Shown: positions 15,856 through 24,609 of the stretch, one piece after another
Position numbering within the stretch: the stretch's first letter is position 1
How the letters are laid out: every line of letters starts with the position of its first letter
From: Fictibacillus nanhaiensis
GTDB lineage: Bacteria > Bacillota > Bacilli > Bacillales > Fictibacillaceae
Reading direction: 5' to 3'
DNA: 64,000 bases
NCBI GenBank assembly: GCA_016401345.1
Contig: JAEACG010000001.1
Coordinates: forward strand, 1-64,000
Notes under the pieces: generated by a model
What the model was told of the DNA's origin: nothing
What the model saw: only the letters and a program-made list of their open reading frames with translations
Databases searched by the model: none
Translations under genes and position numbers: made by a program

Positions 15856-16882
15856 ACAGGATCAAAATAAAGATGAAAGTTTATATAAAGCTTACATGAT
15901 GAAAACGAAAAACGACATTCATACGTCACCATCTCTTTCTGAAGAAGAGCAAAGAGAGATTATTCGAGTGGGGTCAAATACAGCTCGAAATGCAACCGTT
16001 ATGATTAGCCTGGCAATCTTACTTCTAATGTTACCCATCATGACATTAATCACTTACTTGTATTATGGCATTGGTGGTAAAGCAAACACGATGATCGATG
16101 TAGTAGGGAAGGCAATTTATGTAACTGAACCAAATGTCAGTTTAGAAGAGATGGAAATAGAAAGTGAGATTGGTTTGTTTTCCATGAATGTGACCTTTGA
16201 TACGTTTAAGCGTATTGGCAGTGAAGATTATTTAGCTGAGAAGGTGGATGTATATTTCGGATTAGAAAAGCCGAAATTTCCTGATAAAATATCATTCTTA
16301 GAGCAGCTTCCTCCGATGGGTTATGGAATTGATGTGGTGAAGGATAGCCAGAAGATGTATCATCCCGATGCAATGATTTCATTCAATACAATTGAAGCAG
16401 AAGATGTGTTGAATAACCTTCCCGACGGTACAGTTGCCGAAGCTTACCTTTCGTTTTCAGAATTAATGAAGCCTAATGAAATTGAAAAAGCTTTACCGAA
16501 AGAAATGGAGGTACGATGGTTAGCAGTTGATACTGGATTAGAAGCAAAGCAGCTGGATAAAGAAGGTGTTCCGATCACACCAATTGGCTATCCAGCTCAG
16601 GTCGATACAACAACTTGGTCACCTTTTGACGGGGATCAAACGAATGAGGAAGTATTTCTTGATATATTAAAATTATTAGAGAAAAATGAACAAACGGCTG
16701 AAATTGTATCACAGATAAAATCTCTTGAAATACAAGATCGCCGTAAGTATGTGGAAGACAAAGGCATTCTCATTTATGGAGCAGTAGTAACAGGACCTGT
16801 TCCAGAGTTAAGAAAATTAGAACAAGTGAAAGAAGTCCGAGCAATAAATGTAGGGGAGGTAAAATTATGGAATTGGAAATAA
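15839..16882 (+). CDS. Membrane-bound anti-sigma factor with Sigma_reg_N/Sigma_reg_C domains
   Basis: 347 residues: a cytoplasmic N-terminus of about 65 residues (SLYKAYMMKTKNDIHTSPSL...), one transmembrane helix (TVMISLAILLLMLPIMTLIT), and an extracellular region. The latter resembles the Sigma_reg_C family, with FEVYVSFS-like segments such as VAEAYLSFSELM and WLAVDTGLEAKQ. The overlap with the sigma gene and this topology indicate that it sequesters the 15349 sigma factor and senses an envelope signal. The stop overlaps the next small membrane gene. Confidence 0.88.
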   Translation: MSDEHKQDQNKDESLYKAYMMKTKNDIHTSPSLSEEEQREIIRVGSNTARNATVMISLAILLLMLPIMTLITYLYYGIGGKANTMIDVVGKAIYVTEPNVSLEEMEIESEIGLFSMNVTFDTFKRIGSEDYLAEKVDVYFGLEKPKFPDKISFLEQLPPMGYGIDVVKDSQKMYHPDAMISFNTIEAEDVLNNLPDGTVAEAYLSFSELMKPNEIEKALPKEMEVRWLAVDTGLEAKQLDKEGVPITPIGYPAQVDTTTWSPFDGDQTNEEVFLDILKLLEKNEQTAEIVSQIKSLEIQDRRKYVEDKGILIYGAVVTGPVPELRKLEQVKEVRAINVGEVKLWNWK

Positions 16883-17172
16883 AGAAAAAAAGTAAAAGAA
16901 AACTGCAGACTTTAACAGGATTTATTTCTTTTATCATTGGCTTACTCGCTCTAGCCGTTTTAAATATTGGGTTATTAATAGAAACAATGGATATACCTGA
17001 CTTATTTCTATTTCATTTACCTTTTCTTGGTGTTTTCTTAGGTGTAGTCGGATTGTTTACGAAGAATCGTTCCAAACAGTTCGCTTGGTGGGGAATAGGA
17101 ATCAATCTTTTTATCCCCATATTTATTGGATTGATGTTTGGATTATCGTGGACCATAAACGCTAAACCATAA
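16867..17172 (+). CDS. Small membrane protein, third gene of the ECF sigma operon
   Basis: 101 residues: a basic N-terminus (MELEIKKKSKRKLQ), helices at about 15-38, 45-63 and 75-95. It overlaps the anti-sigma gene by 16 nt, with GGGGAGG upstream of its ATG. Such proteins sometimes modulate the anti-sigma factor; that is inference from position only. Confidence 0.75.
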   Translation: MELEIKKKSKRKLQTLTGFISFIIGLLALAVLNIGLLIETMDIPDLFLFHLPFLGVFLGVVGLFTKNRSKQFAWWGIGINLFIPIFIGLMFGLSWTINAKP

Positions 17173-17184
17173 ATTACGGTGAGG

Positions 17185-17213
17185 AAAGGATCTGAAATCT
17201 CAGATCCTTTTTT
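17185..17213. terminator. Terminator between convergent genes
   Basis: Perfect 11-bp stem (AAAGGATCTGA with TCAGATCCTTT), 4-nt loop, then T run. The A-rich left flank could serve the opposite strand. Confidence 0.92.
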
Positions 17214-17219
17214 CTTTTA

Positions 17220-18872
17220 CTAATCCATTGTTGGCCGTAACCATAGTTTAGAAAAATCAACATATCCGAAATGCTTGATGTTCACGTTCATCAATTCAGT
17301 TGAAAAAGGAATATACCTTTTTTGATAATAAAGTGGAATCATAATGGCTTCATCAATAAGTTCTTTTTCGACTGCAATATTCAAATCGGTCCAATTCTCA
17401 AATGGTGTATGAACATATTGAGAAAGGCGTTTTTGCCACCTCTTGTTTTTCCCTAAAATTAAAGGCAATGGAGCAAACCCATTTGTTAAGAAGAAATAGA
17501 AAGATAGATCTTGATTCAACTCGAAAATTTCACCATGTATAAACATGTCTGTTTGGTCAGTTAGTTGTTTATTAAAAATAGCGTCTTCAAACGATACTTT
17601 TATAACTTTAACTGGGATGTCATATTGTGCAAACGTGTCAAGAAGCCATCTGGAAACTTCTTCTGTATGCTCCGCTACCCTAATAATGAGAGGCTCTGTA
17701 AATTCGGGCCTGACTGCTTTAGGTATCGAATAGGGTAGACGATTTCCAATCATGCAGCTGTTGTCGTTTGGAATGGCTCTTGCCTCATACTCTGGTATTC
17801 TATGACGATTCATAGCGACAATGTGGTGGATGTATTGGCGTACTTCTGTTTTAGCTATTTGTGACCCTTTACGATAAGCATTCATGATAAGTACTCCAAA
17901 TCCCGAATCACTCTCTACTTGAAAGGTTTCATGATGATCAGGTTCTAAAGATGAGTGATAAACGATCGGAAAATCTTTCGGAACTTTTACGAATTCAACC
18001 GCATCGAGTAATGGCCGCTCTTGAAAATGGTCTTTAAAAGCGACAAGCGTTGTTTTTTGGTCGGTGTCCACTTCGACTAAGAACCCTCCATTTCCATATA
18101 TTCTTCCTTTGCTTTCTTTGTATATACTCGAAGTCATTGTGCTTAACAATGGAAGAATATAGCTGCAGCCTCCAGGGTACAGAATATCGACCACGAGTGG
18201 CGCTTTAGAAACAATATCCTCTATCGGTGTCCATAACTCTCTGTTTTGCTCATGAAATCTTAGTTTCTCTAAACAGTTGATTACATCTGCTGCTGTTAGA
18301 ACAGATCCGTCGTGAAAGCAGACGTCTTTTCTTAAATAAAGTCGTAGTTTCGTAGGTGAAACATCCCAGCTGTGAGCAAGTTCAGGTAGGATATCTCCTT
18401 GATCGGTTAAAGATACGAGTCGGTTAAATACATTTGATACCATATTTGCGCTATGTGCATCTGCTGCATCTAAAGGGTGTAGAGTTCTAAACGGAAAGCG
18501 CTTTGGAACGACGAGTTTGTCTTTCGCTTTCTGTACGAAACCAAATTGGGTATGAAATTTGTTCATCAATCTTATCTTCGTATCCGTTGACCAATCATAC
18601 ATCAAATATTTACTGCTGATTTCAACCGGTTCATGATCCAACTTGAGAAGAACTTCATCTTCAAAGTTTTCTTCGATATTCTTCAACCATTGTAGTCGTG
18701 AAACATTTCCTCTTCTTCGACCTGGAGTAAAAGTTAACCATCCTTCATCGTTCCATTTCTTTAAATATCGGGTAGTTTGCTTTTGACTGATCTGAAGTAC
18801 TTCAGCAATCTCTTCTGTTCGTATATGACCTGATGGAAAGTATCTCCATAGAATGAGAAGTTTGTTATCCAT
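17220..18872 (-). CDS. SgrR-like transcriptional regulator with solute-binding domain
   Basis: 550 residues. The N-terminal 110 residues form a winged helix (LWRYFPSGHIRTEEIAEVLQISQKQTTRYLKKWNDEGWLTF). The rest resembles an extracellular solute-binding protein of the oligopeptide type (SBP_bac_5: YLRKDVCFHDGSVLTAADVINCLEKLRF) but has no signal peptide, as in SgrR. ATG at 18872 is preferred because GGAGGAG directly precedes it; an upstream ATG at 18899 lacks a ribosome site and lies on the operator. It diverges from an MFS transporter, its likely target; the ligand is probably a small peptide or sugar-like solute. Confidence 0.88.
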   Translation of the reverse strand: MDNKLLILWRYFPSGHIRTEEIAEVLQISQKQTTRYLKKWNDEGWLTFTPGRRRGNVSRLQWLKNIEENFEDEVLLKLDHEPVEISSKYLMYDWSTDTKIRLMNKFHTQFGFVQKAKDKLVVPKRFPFRTLHPLDAADAHSANMVSNVFNRLVSLTDQGDILPELAHSWDVSPTKLRLYLRKDVCFHDGSVLTAADVINCLEKLRFHEQNRELWTPIEDIVSKAPLVVDILYPGGCSYILPLLSTMTSSIYKESKGRIYGNGGFLVEVDTDQKTTLVAFKDHFQERPLLDAVEFVKVPKDFPIVYHSSLEPDHHETFQVESDSGFGVLIMNAYRKGSQIAKTEVRQYIHHIVAMNRHRIPEYEARAIPNDNSCMIGNRLPYSIPKAVRPEFTEPLIIRVAEHTEEVSRWLLDTFAQYDIPVKVIKVSFEDAIFNKQLTDQTDMFIHGEIFELNQDLSFYFFLTNGFAPLPLILGKNKRWQKRLSQYVHTPFENWTDLNIAVEKELIDEAIMIPLYYQKRYIPFSTELMNVNIKHFGYVDFSKLWLRPTMD

Positions 18873-18892
18873 GTTCTCCTCCAGTTTAAAAG

Positions 18893-18917
18893 TGGACATG
18901 TTTTATTTTATTGTCCA
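18893..18917. promoter_or_regulatory. Inverted repeat in the divergent SgrR-like/MFS promoter region
   Basis: TGGACA (18893-18898) and TGTCCA (18912-18917) form a perfect 6-bp inverted repeat with a 13-nt AT-rich spacer, midway between the divergent genes. It is a candidate site for the SgrR-like regulator. Confidence 0.5.
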
Positions 18918-18972
18918 TTTTTATCATTTGTAGTCTAGTTTAATATTACAATACAGAGAAGGAGGGGACAAT

Positions 18973-20238
18973 ATGGGATGGAGAGAATACCCCCAAAATA
19001 TTAAAGTACGGTTGATTACATCGTTCTTTAATCGTGCCGTTTCATCGGCCGTCATGCCATTTATGGCCTTATTCTTTGCTACTGAAAAGGGCAAAGTTTG
19101 GGCAGGAACATTTTTAATTTTAACGGTTGTCATCGGATTTGTTGTAAATTTAATAGGTGGCTACATATCTGATCGTTTTCCAAGAAAGAAAGTGTTGATG
19201 ACGACTTCTTGCTTAAATGCAATCATGTTTTTACTCATGACCGTTAGCTTACTTCCTGATCAAAATTGGATCCTGCTCTTCGCGATCGCTTATATAGGAT
19301 TCATCATTACGAGCAGCTTAGGCAGACCTGCCATGCATGCGATCATCATGGATTCGACAACTCCTGAAAATAGGAAAGAAGTATACACGCTTGATTATTG
19401 GATGATTAACTTGTCAATGGCGATAGGAGCCGCTTTAGGTGGATTGCTCTATGTGAGCCATCAGATTGAACTTTTCGTGATGTTGACCGTAACGTCAATC
19501 AGCATCCCTATTGCTTATGGAATTTGGCTGCGTGATGAGTTCACTGGTTTTCTGGAAAAAACACACGAGAATGTGTTTCTGGACTTGTTTCAAAACTACA
19601 GAGTGGCTTTAAAAGATTCAGCATTTGTTAAAGTCGTGATTGGTGGAACATTTATCTTTTCTGCAGAATTTACACTAAATAGCTATATTGGTATCCGTTT
19701 GGCTGAAACATTCGACTCTTTTCATATTGGTAACTTTGAGATCACTGGGGTTCGCATGCTCAGTATGCTAAACATTCAAAATATGTTGATGGTTGTTTGT
19801 TTCACGTTCTTGATCAACCGAATTATGGATCGTTTTTCTAAGAAGAATGCCTTATTGATTGGGTTGTTGTTATATGGGATCGGTTACGTGACCGTTACGT
19901 CAGCGAACGCTTGGTATGTTCTCCTTCTATTTAATGTAATCGCTACAATGGGTGAGTTGATCTACTCTCCGATTAAAGAAGCTGAAAAAGCTAACATGAT
20001 CCCTAGCGATAAGAGAGGATCTTACTCTGCCTTTGCGAATGTTTCATTCAGTGGAGCAGATATGCTAGCTCGTTCGACGATCATCCTTGGCGCGTTTTTA
20101 GTACCAGTAATGATGAGTGTATATATGGGAGTAGTTATCATGATCGGTGCGTTCTTCATGTATTCTGGACTTTTCTTGAGAGAAAAGGTAACAGAAAAAG
20201 CTGTGAAAAAAGAGGTAATAGCTCAAGTTGTAAAATAA
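18973..20238 (+). CDS. MFS transporter
   Basis: 421 residues with about twelve transmembrane helices. The loop 2-3 motif GGYISDRFPRKKV is the MFS signature, and MDRFSKKNALLIGLLLY is its half-repeat equivalent. GAAGGAGGGG precedes the ATG. It diverges from the SgrR-like regulator with only 100 bp between start codons, suggesting coregulation. Efflux of a sugar, drug or peptide-like compound is likely; the substrate is unknown. Confidence 0.92.
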   Translation: MGWREYPQNIKVRLITSFFNRAVSSAVMPFMALFFATEKGKVWAGTFLILTVVIGFVVNLIGGYISDRFPRKKVLMTTSCLNAIMFLLMTVSLLPDQNWILLFAIAYIGFIITSSLGRPAMHAIIMDSTTPENRKEVYTLDYWMINLSMAIGAALGGLLYVSHQIELFVMLTVTSISIPIAYGIWLRDEFTGFLEKTHENVFLDLFQNYRVALKDSAFVKVVIGGTFIFSAEFTLNSYIGIRLAETFDSFHIGNFEITGVRMLSMLNIQNMLMVVCFTFLINRIMDRFSKKNALLIGLLLYGIGYVTVTSANAWYVLLLFNVIATMGELIYSPIKEAEKANMIPSDKRGSYSAFANVSFSGADMLARSTIILGAFLVPVMMSVYMGVVIMIGAFFMYSGLFLREKVTEKAVKKEVIAQVVK

Positions 20239-20330
20239 GCATAGTTGAATACAGGAACTTAAACAAATAATGTCCACCACAATTGAACAAAATCAATCTA
20301 TGTTTGATTCGTATGTACATCTATCATTTA

Positions 20331-20383
20331 TTACGAGGTAAGAACAAATAATTACGAGGTAAATTACAATAAATACGAGGTAA
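20331..20383. repeat. Three tandem 21-nt repeats (TTACGAGGTAA core)
   Basis: The 11-nt core TTACGAGGTAA occurs at 20331-20341 and 20352-20362, and as ATACGAGGTAA at 20373-20383, exactly 21 nt apart, with partly conserved A-rich spacers. The array lies after the MFS gene, before the shared terminator hairpin at 20467. The rest of 20239-20466 shows nothing else. Confidence 0.8.
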
Positions 20384-20466
20384 ATTCAAGTTAATTCCGT
20401 TTATAAAATTATTTATCCGATTTTCGACACACTTTGACAAGCGCCTTGAGATTAAGAATAGAAAAA

Positions 20467-20498
20467 GAAGCTTGGAATTCATTCCAAGCTTCGATTTT
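20467..20498. terminator. Bidirectional terminator between convergent genes
   Basis: GAAGCTTGGAAT (20467-20478) and ATTCCAAGCTTC (20481-20492) are a near-perfect palindrome. T runs follow on both strands (GATTTTTT on plus, TTTTTC on minus). Confidence 0.85.
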
Positions 20499-20819
20499 TT
20501 ATAAATTGGATTCTTTTACAGAAGCGATCTCGATCTTTTCTACAAACATGTTGAAAACGCTGCGTTTCTCTTCAAGCTTTTTCAGCTGTTGCTTCAATTC
20601 ATTGTACTTTTCCTCAAAAGGCTCTTGATAAGTTTTCTTGATGTTCTTGATCATTTCTTCATTGATCGTTGATTGGATGACTTGTTTGGTGATTCCAAAT
20701 TTATAAGAATAGAGTTGAAGTTCTGTTTTGACTTTTTCGTATTCTTCGTCTATTTCTTTCTTTTGTTGCTCAATCTCATCTTTCCATTCAAGCAGAGCAT
20801 CCTTTACATACGGCTCCAT
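20499..20819 (-). CDS. Coiled-coil protein of unknown function
   Basis: 106 residues, almost entirely charged helix: two heptad-rich stretches (WKDEIEQQKKEIDEEYEKVK and KYNELKQQLKKLEEKRSVF) joined by a segment QLYSYKFGITKQVIQST. No membrane segment or catalytic motif. A good AAGGAGG site precedes the ATG. A structural or interaction role is likely. Not recognised. Confidence 0.75.
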   Translation of the reverse strand: MEPYVKDALLEWKDEIEQQKKEIDEEYEKVKTELQLYSYKFGITKQVIQSTINEEMIKNIKKTYQEPFEEKYNELKQQLKKLEEKRSVFNMFVEKIEIASVKESNL

Positions 20820-20920
20820 GTTTTGCCTCCTTACAGTGTTCGTGCTTCTGTCATTTCTTTTTTATGTACTCTATACACTATTAAGAGAGAACCATTCATT
20901 TATGGGGGTATTTTCACTCG

Positions 20921-20949
20921 TTGACTAAATTTTTCCATCAACCTATTAT
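20921..20949 (+). promoter_or_regulatory. SigA-type promoter
   Basis: TTGACT at 20921-20926 and TATTAT at 20944-20949 with exactly 17 nt between, 42 nt before the zinc-ribbon gene. It probably drives the three genes 20992-22189. Confidence 0.75.
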
Positions 20950-20991
20950 TGATTTAACCATGTAAGTAAAGAGCAGAAAGGATTTGTTTAA

Positions 20992-21234
20992 ATGAGCAGA
21001 GTAGAAGAAGCGATTAAGAGCAGATTTAAATGTAACAAGTGTAGCCATTCGCGCTGCAGAACAAAAGAACTAGCCATGACTGGTTCGAGTTTAAGTAAAT
21101 TTCTCGACATTCAGCACAACCACTTTTTATTCGTGTCATGTGAAAATTGTGGATTTGTAGAGGTGTATGATCCTAATGTTCTTGAAGGAAAAAAAGGGCA
21201 GTTGGGGTCTGTACTGGATCTTTTATTCGGATAA
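20992..21234 (+). CDS. Zinc-ribbon protein
   Basis: 80 residues. CNKC near residue 15 and CENC near residue 50 provide four cysteine ligands of a zinc ribbon, separated by RTKELAMTGSSLSKFLDIQHN. This matches small DUF2082-type zinc-ribbon nucleic-acid-binding proteins. First gene of a probable operon with the DUF2007-like gene 23 nt downstream. Confidence 0.8.
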   Translation: MSRVEEAIKSRFKCNKCSHSRCRTKELAMTGSSLSKFLDIQHNHFLFVSCENCGFVEVYDPNVLEGKKGQLGSVLDLLFG

Positions 21235-21256
21235 CAACTCTTAAGAGGTGATGTGC

Positions 21257-21547
21257 ATGCCAGTTTTTGGATGGGTTTTTCTTTTAATCGTGCTGGGCGG
21301 AATCATTGTGGGTTCTCTTGTTCAAAAGCATCGTTACCGTAACATGAATCTCATCTATACTGCGTTTGGTCAGGAAAACTATTTTAATGTTACAGCTAAG
21401 CTCAAAGCAGATGGTGTGCCATATAAAGTGAGGATACCGGGGCAGGCATTTGGTGATAGAGAACGGTCAATCATTGATAACACGCAATACGACATTTACG
21501 TCAAGAAAGCAGATGCACATCTAGCAGCGGATGCTCTTAGAAAATAA
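21257..21547 (+). CDS. Single-span membrane protein with DUF2007-like domain
   Basis: 96 residues: an N-terminal helix (VFGWVFLLIVLGGIIVGSLV), then a soluble alpha-beta domain with NYFNVTAKLKADGVPYKVRIPG and YDIYVKKADAHLAADALRK, resembling DUF2007 putative signal-transducing proteins. ATG 21257 is chosen because AAGAGGTG ends 6 nt upstream; the GTG and ATG at 21248 and 21251 lie within or beside that site. Confidence 0.7.
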   Translation: MPVFGWVFLLIVLGGIIVGSLVQKHRYRNMNLIYTAFGQENYFNVTAKLKADGVPYKVRIPGQAFGDRERSIIDNTQYDIYVKKADAHLAADALRK

Positions 21548-21562
21548 GGGGATGAAACGAAA

Positions 21563-22189
21563 GTGAAAACTTTAAATTATGTGAAAAGCCAAGAGGAACT
21601 AAGGCTTATGCTCGGAACTCCAAGTCTTAGAGGGCAGAATAAAGTTATTTCTAAGATTGATGAACACTGCAAAGACTTTATTGCCCATTCACCGTTTGTT
21701 ACCATTGCTACATCAGATCATGAGGGGAATTGTGATAGTTCTCCAAGAGGAGATGAACCTGGATTTGTATATGTAATGGACGATCATCACCTCGTTATTC
21801 CAGATCGACCAGGGAATAAGCGAGTAGATTCAATGTTTAATATTCTTTCAAATCCGAAAGTAGGCTTACTTTTTCTAATACCGGGAATGGATGAGACGCT
21901 TCGGATCAACGGAGAAGCTTTTATAATTAAGGATGAAGAAGTACTCGTAAATATGGCAGTGGGCAGAAAAGTTCCGAGTCTTGGAATTCTTGTAAAAGTA
22001 GAGCAATGCTACATGCACTGCGGTAAAGCTTTTAAGCGATCTGGACTTTGGAACCCGGAAAGTTGGGCAAAGAAAGAGTCCCTTCCGAAGGCTGCTAAGA
22101 TCTTAGCGGCTCACGTCAATCTACCGGAAATGACAGAAGACAGAATTGCAAATGACTTAATAGAAGGCTATAAGAACAAGCTTTACTAG
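21563..22189 (+). CDS. Pyridoxamine 5'-phosphate oxidase-like flavoprotein (MSMEG_1061 type)
   Basis: 208 residues. A split-barrel FMN-binding fold: FVTIATSDHEGNCDSSPRGDEPGFVYVMDDHHLVIPDRPGN, where SSPRGD is characteristic, and KVGLLFLIPGMDETLRINGEA. The GTG start follows AAGGGGATG. The C-terminus contains CYMHCGKAFKRSGLW, typical of the MSMEG_1061 group. Probably an FMN or F420-like reductase; the substrate is unknown. Confidence 0.88.
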   Translation: MKTLNYVKSQEELRLMLGTPSLRGQNKVISKIDEHCKDFIAHSPFVTIATSDHEGNCDSSPRGDEPGFVYVMDDHHLVIPDRPGNKRVDSMFNILSNPKVGLLFLIPGMDETLRINGEAFIIKDEEVLVNMAVGRKVPSLGILVKVEQCYMHCGKAFKRSGLWNPESWAKKESLPKAAKILAAHVNLPEMTEDRIANDLIEGYKNKLY

Positions 22190-22205
22190 TTAGAAGTCTT
22201 ATAGG

Positions 22206-22247
22206 AAACTTTTAAAAGCACTGCATGTACAGTGCTTTTAAAAGTTT
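22206..22247. terminator. Long bidirectional terminator
   Basis: An 18-bp perfect stem (arms 22206-22223 and 22230-22247, containing AAAAGCACTG/CAGTGCTTTT) around a CATGTA loop. The right arm overlaps the stop codon of the convergent nucleotidyltransferase gene. Confidence 0.9.
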
Positions 22248-23031
22248 AAACGTTATTCTTTGGTTTTAACAACTCAAGTAATGAATCATCTAGTGTATAT
22301 ATTGAACTCTGCATTACGGTATGTATAAACAATTCTTTTAATAAAGAAGCGGATTCAACCAAATTGTCAAACGTAATATCTTTTGGATAAGTTGAAAGAT
22401 ATTTCTCTAGGAAGTTACTATTTAACGAGTCGTAAGCTTTAAACTGATGAAGTTTTTTATCCTCATTCAATGCCTGTACGATTAACGTATAATCTCTCAT
22501 CGACTCTAGCATCTTTAGTGCATATACGAGATTCTTGCGCTTTAACTCTTTGTCTAATCTTATGTAACAATAAACAAATTCGAAAACAGGATCTTCGAAA
22601 GTAGCATACTTTACCGTTTTGTTTGAAAAAGTACGGTCCTCTTTTTCCATCTTCTCAGAGACTAAGCCTGTTTTGTCCAAAACTACTCTCCACAACGGAG
22701 ATCTTACACTTAATAAATTCCTCGGAAGAATTGAAATATTGAATTCCAACGAGTTTTCTAGAATAACAATCAGTAGATAAATATCTTTTGAAAACTGCTT
22801 CTCTTTGATGATAACGGGATTCAAACCCTTGTAAAATTGTTGAATATTCTCTTTTGCTCCAATGACTTCATCCTCAGTGGACGAAGCTACCATTAAATCA
22901 ATATCCGAGAATTCGTCTTTATAACTCGTTACACCTGAACCTAATTGAACAGCACCTTCAACCATTGGTAGTACATTTAACATATCGATCGTACGCTGAA
23001 AATAAGAATCTCTCTCTGTTGGCGTATACAT
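22246..23031 (-). CDS. Nucleotidyltransferase-fold protein
   Basis: 261 residues. LGSGVTSYKDEFSDIDLMV at about 31-49 is the GSx(n)DxD signature of the DNA polymerase beta superfamily, with two metal-binding aspartates. The C-terminal part is helical and resembles aminoglycoside adenylyltransferase helical domains. Adenylyl transfer to an antibiotic or other small substrate is possible but unproven. GAGGTG precedes the ATG; its stop lies in the terminator stem. Confidence 0.8.
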   Translation of the reverse strand: MYTPTERDSYFQRTIDMLNVLPMVEGAVQLGSGVTSYKDEFSDIDLMVASSTEDEVIGAKENIQQFYKGLNPVIIKEKQFSKDIYLLIVILENSLEFNISILPRNLLSVRSPLWRVVLDKTGLVSEKMEKEDRTFSNKTVKYATFEDPVFEFVYCYIRLDKELKRKNLVYALKMLESMRDYTLIVQALNEDKKLHQFKAYDSLNSNFLEKYLSTYPKDITFDNLVESASLLKELFIHTVMQSSIYTLDDSLLELLKPKNNV

Positions 23032-23212
23032 AAGACACCTCGCATTATTTATATCTTTTCATGTTAACATAATTTGTAAAACCCTATTATGTTTTTTATG
23101 TAATCACTATTTTCCTAAAGATTATTGCATCTATTTTAATCGTTGCTTTGCGTAGAAAGTGCCTGTAACGGAAATGAACCACTTCCAAAAGAGTTTACGA
23201 AACCAGCCAAGT

Positions 23213-23257
23213 AAAAAAACAATAGTTACCCGATCATCAAAATAACGGATAACTATT
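23213..23257 (-). terminator. Terminator of the FAD-dependent oxidoreductase gene
   Basis: On the minus strand AATAGTTATCCG pairs with CGGGTAACTATT (one G-T pair), followed by GTTTTTTT. It lies right after the oxidoreductase stop. The rest of 23032-23212 shows nothing recognisable. Confidence 0.85.
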
Positions 23258-23271
23258 GCTATTGATAATTT

Positions 23272-24609
23272 TTAAAAAAGTGGTGGGACACTCTGAGGAT
23301 GGTTAAATACATTCTCAGGATCATATTTTGTTTTTACTCTTTGCAGCCTAGCAAAGTTTGTTGCCCAATATGCTTTTCCGAAGTTCTGAATGTTTTCATC
23401 TGGGACGTTTACATAAGAACCTATTGTATAAGGTTTTAACTGCTGACGCACAGATTCGACTGATGCAAGACTACTCGCTTCTTCAGATTTATCAACCCAT
23501 GTTGCGTTCCATTCTGTGTAAAACAAAGGATCTCGCCAATAGAAGGCTGTTTTGTCTTTAGGCACGCTGCTTATCGCACCGCCCCAATTGGTAAAATAGA
23601 AATTAGATTCTGTTCCAGGTGCTTCTTCTAAAAACTGTTTCATTACCTTAATCGGTTCTTCTGGCCAAAGATTAGTCGCCCAAGAAGATGAGAATTTAAA
23701 GTTTTGATCAGCATAAGGTGGCTCAGGTGGGTCAAGGAAATCAATACAATCTGGGTAGAAGAGCGTTTCTATGACTACTTCCGAAGGTGTCCCAGCATTA
23801 AGTAAAGGTTGTATGATTTGAATCAATTCAGGTCTTGAACCTAAGAAAAGGCCGGTTACCTGACATAATCCATTTACTTTGCTATAGATCTCTATATAAC
23901 TGCCTAATCGTGAATCTACAAACGGCATTAAATTCTGCCATGCTTCGAATACAGTTTCGAGTTGTTCCCAAGGCCAAATAATGTTAAAGACCGTTGCGGT
24001 TTCAGGTGCACGATGCACTTTAAACGTATATTCGGTATTGTAGCCAAACGTACCACCACCGCCTCCTCTAGAAGCCCAAAACAAGTCTTCGTTGCAAGTT
24101 GGACTAGCTTTAAGAATCCGTCCTTTTGCATCAACGGTCTCAAGTGCAAGAAGGTTATCAGATATTACACCAATTGTACGTGAGAGTAATCCGAATCCTC
24201 CACCGGTTGTTATACCACCGATTCCAACAGTCGGACTATCGCCAAACACCGCCATAAAACCTTCTTTAGCAAGACCTTTTACAAGAGGTCCGACTCGAAT
24301 TCCAGGTTGAACAGTAGCAATTCCCCTTTTTTTATCTAAGTGCACTTTATTCATATCACCTGTGTCGATAACGATTCCACCCTTTACAACATTGAACTCT
24401 TTGTCTAGAGCATGTCGGCCACTCCTAACCCTTAAAGGAACATCGTTCTCTCGAGCCCATTTAATTGCATTACTGACGTCACATGCATTTTGTGCGAATA
24501 CGAATACAAGAGGATATGTGTTGACATAAGGGTTCCAGTTTCGAACGGCTTCCTTATAGCCAGGGTCACCTTTAAAGATTATTCTTCCTGTTAACTCTGT
24601 AGATCCCAT
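23272..24609 (-). CDS. BBE-like FAD-linked oxidoreductase
   Basis: 445 residues of the berberine-bridge/VAO family: an FAD-binding PP-loop with VRSGRHALD, whose His is the usual 8-alpha covalent FAD attachment, then PGIRVGPLVKGL and GIGGITTGGGFGLLSR. The second Cys attachment of bicovalent enzymes is absent (GDSPTVGIGG), so single-site attachment is predicted. The C-terminal BBE motif is YWATNFARLQRVKTKYDP. ATG 24609 is preferred (GGGAGTGG 5 nt upstream); 24633 has no ribosome site. It resembles B. subtilis YgaK; the substrate is probably a sugar or alcohol. Confidence 0.9.
   Translation of the reverse strand: MGSTELTGRIIFKGDPGYKEAVRNWNPYVNTYPLVFVFAQNACDVSNAIKWARENDVPLRVRSGRHALDKEFNVVKGGIVIDTGDMNKVHLDKKRGIATVQPGIRVGPLVKGLAKEGFMAVFGDSPTVGIGGITTGGGFGLLSRTIGVISDNLLALETVDAKGRILKASPTCNEDLFWASRGGGGGTFGYNTEYTFKVHRAPETATVFNIIWPWEQLETVFEAWQNLMPFVDSRLGSYIEIYSKVNGLCQVTGLFLGSRPELIQIIQPLLNAGTPSEVVIETLFYPDCIDFLDPPEPPYADQNFKFSSSWATNLWPEEPIKVMKQFLEEAPGTESNFYFTNWGGAISSVPKDKTAFYWRDPLFYTEWNATWVDKSEEASSLASVESVRQQLKPYTIGSYVNVPDENIQNFGKAYWATNFARLQRVKTKYDPENVFNHPQSVPPLF

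Noticed and set aside
20331-20383. CRISPR array
   Set aside because: The repeat core is only 11 nt, the period is 21 nt, spacers are short and similar, and there are no cas genes.
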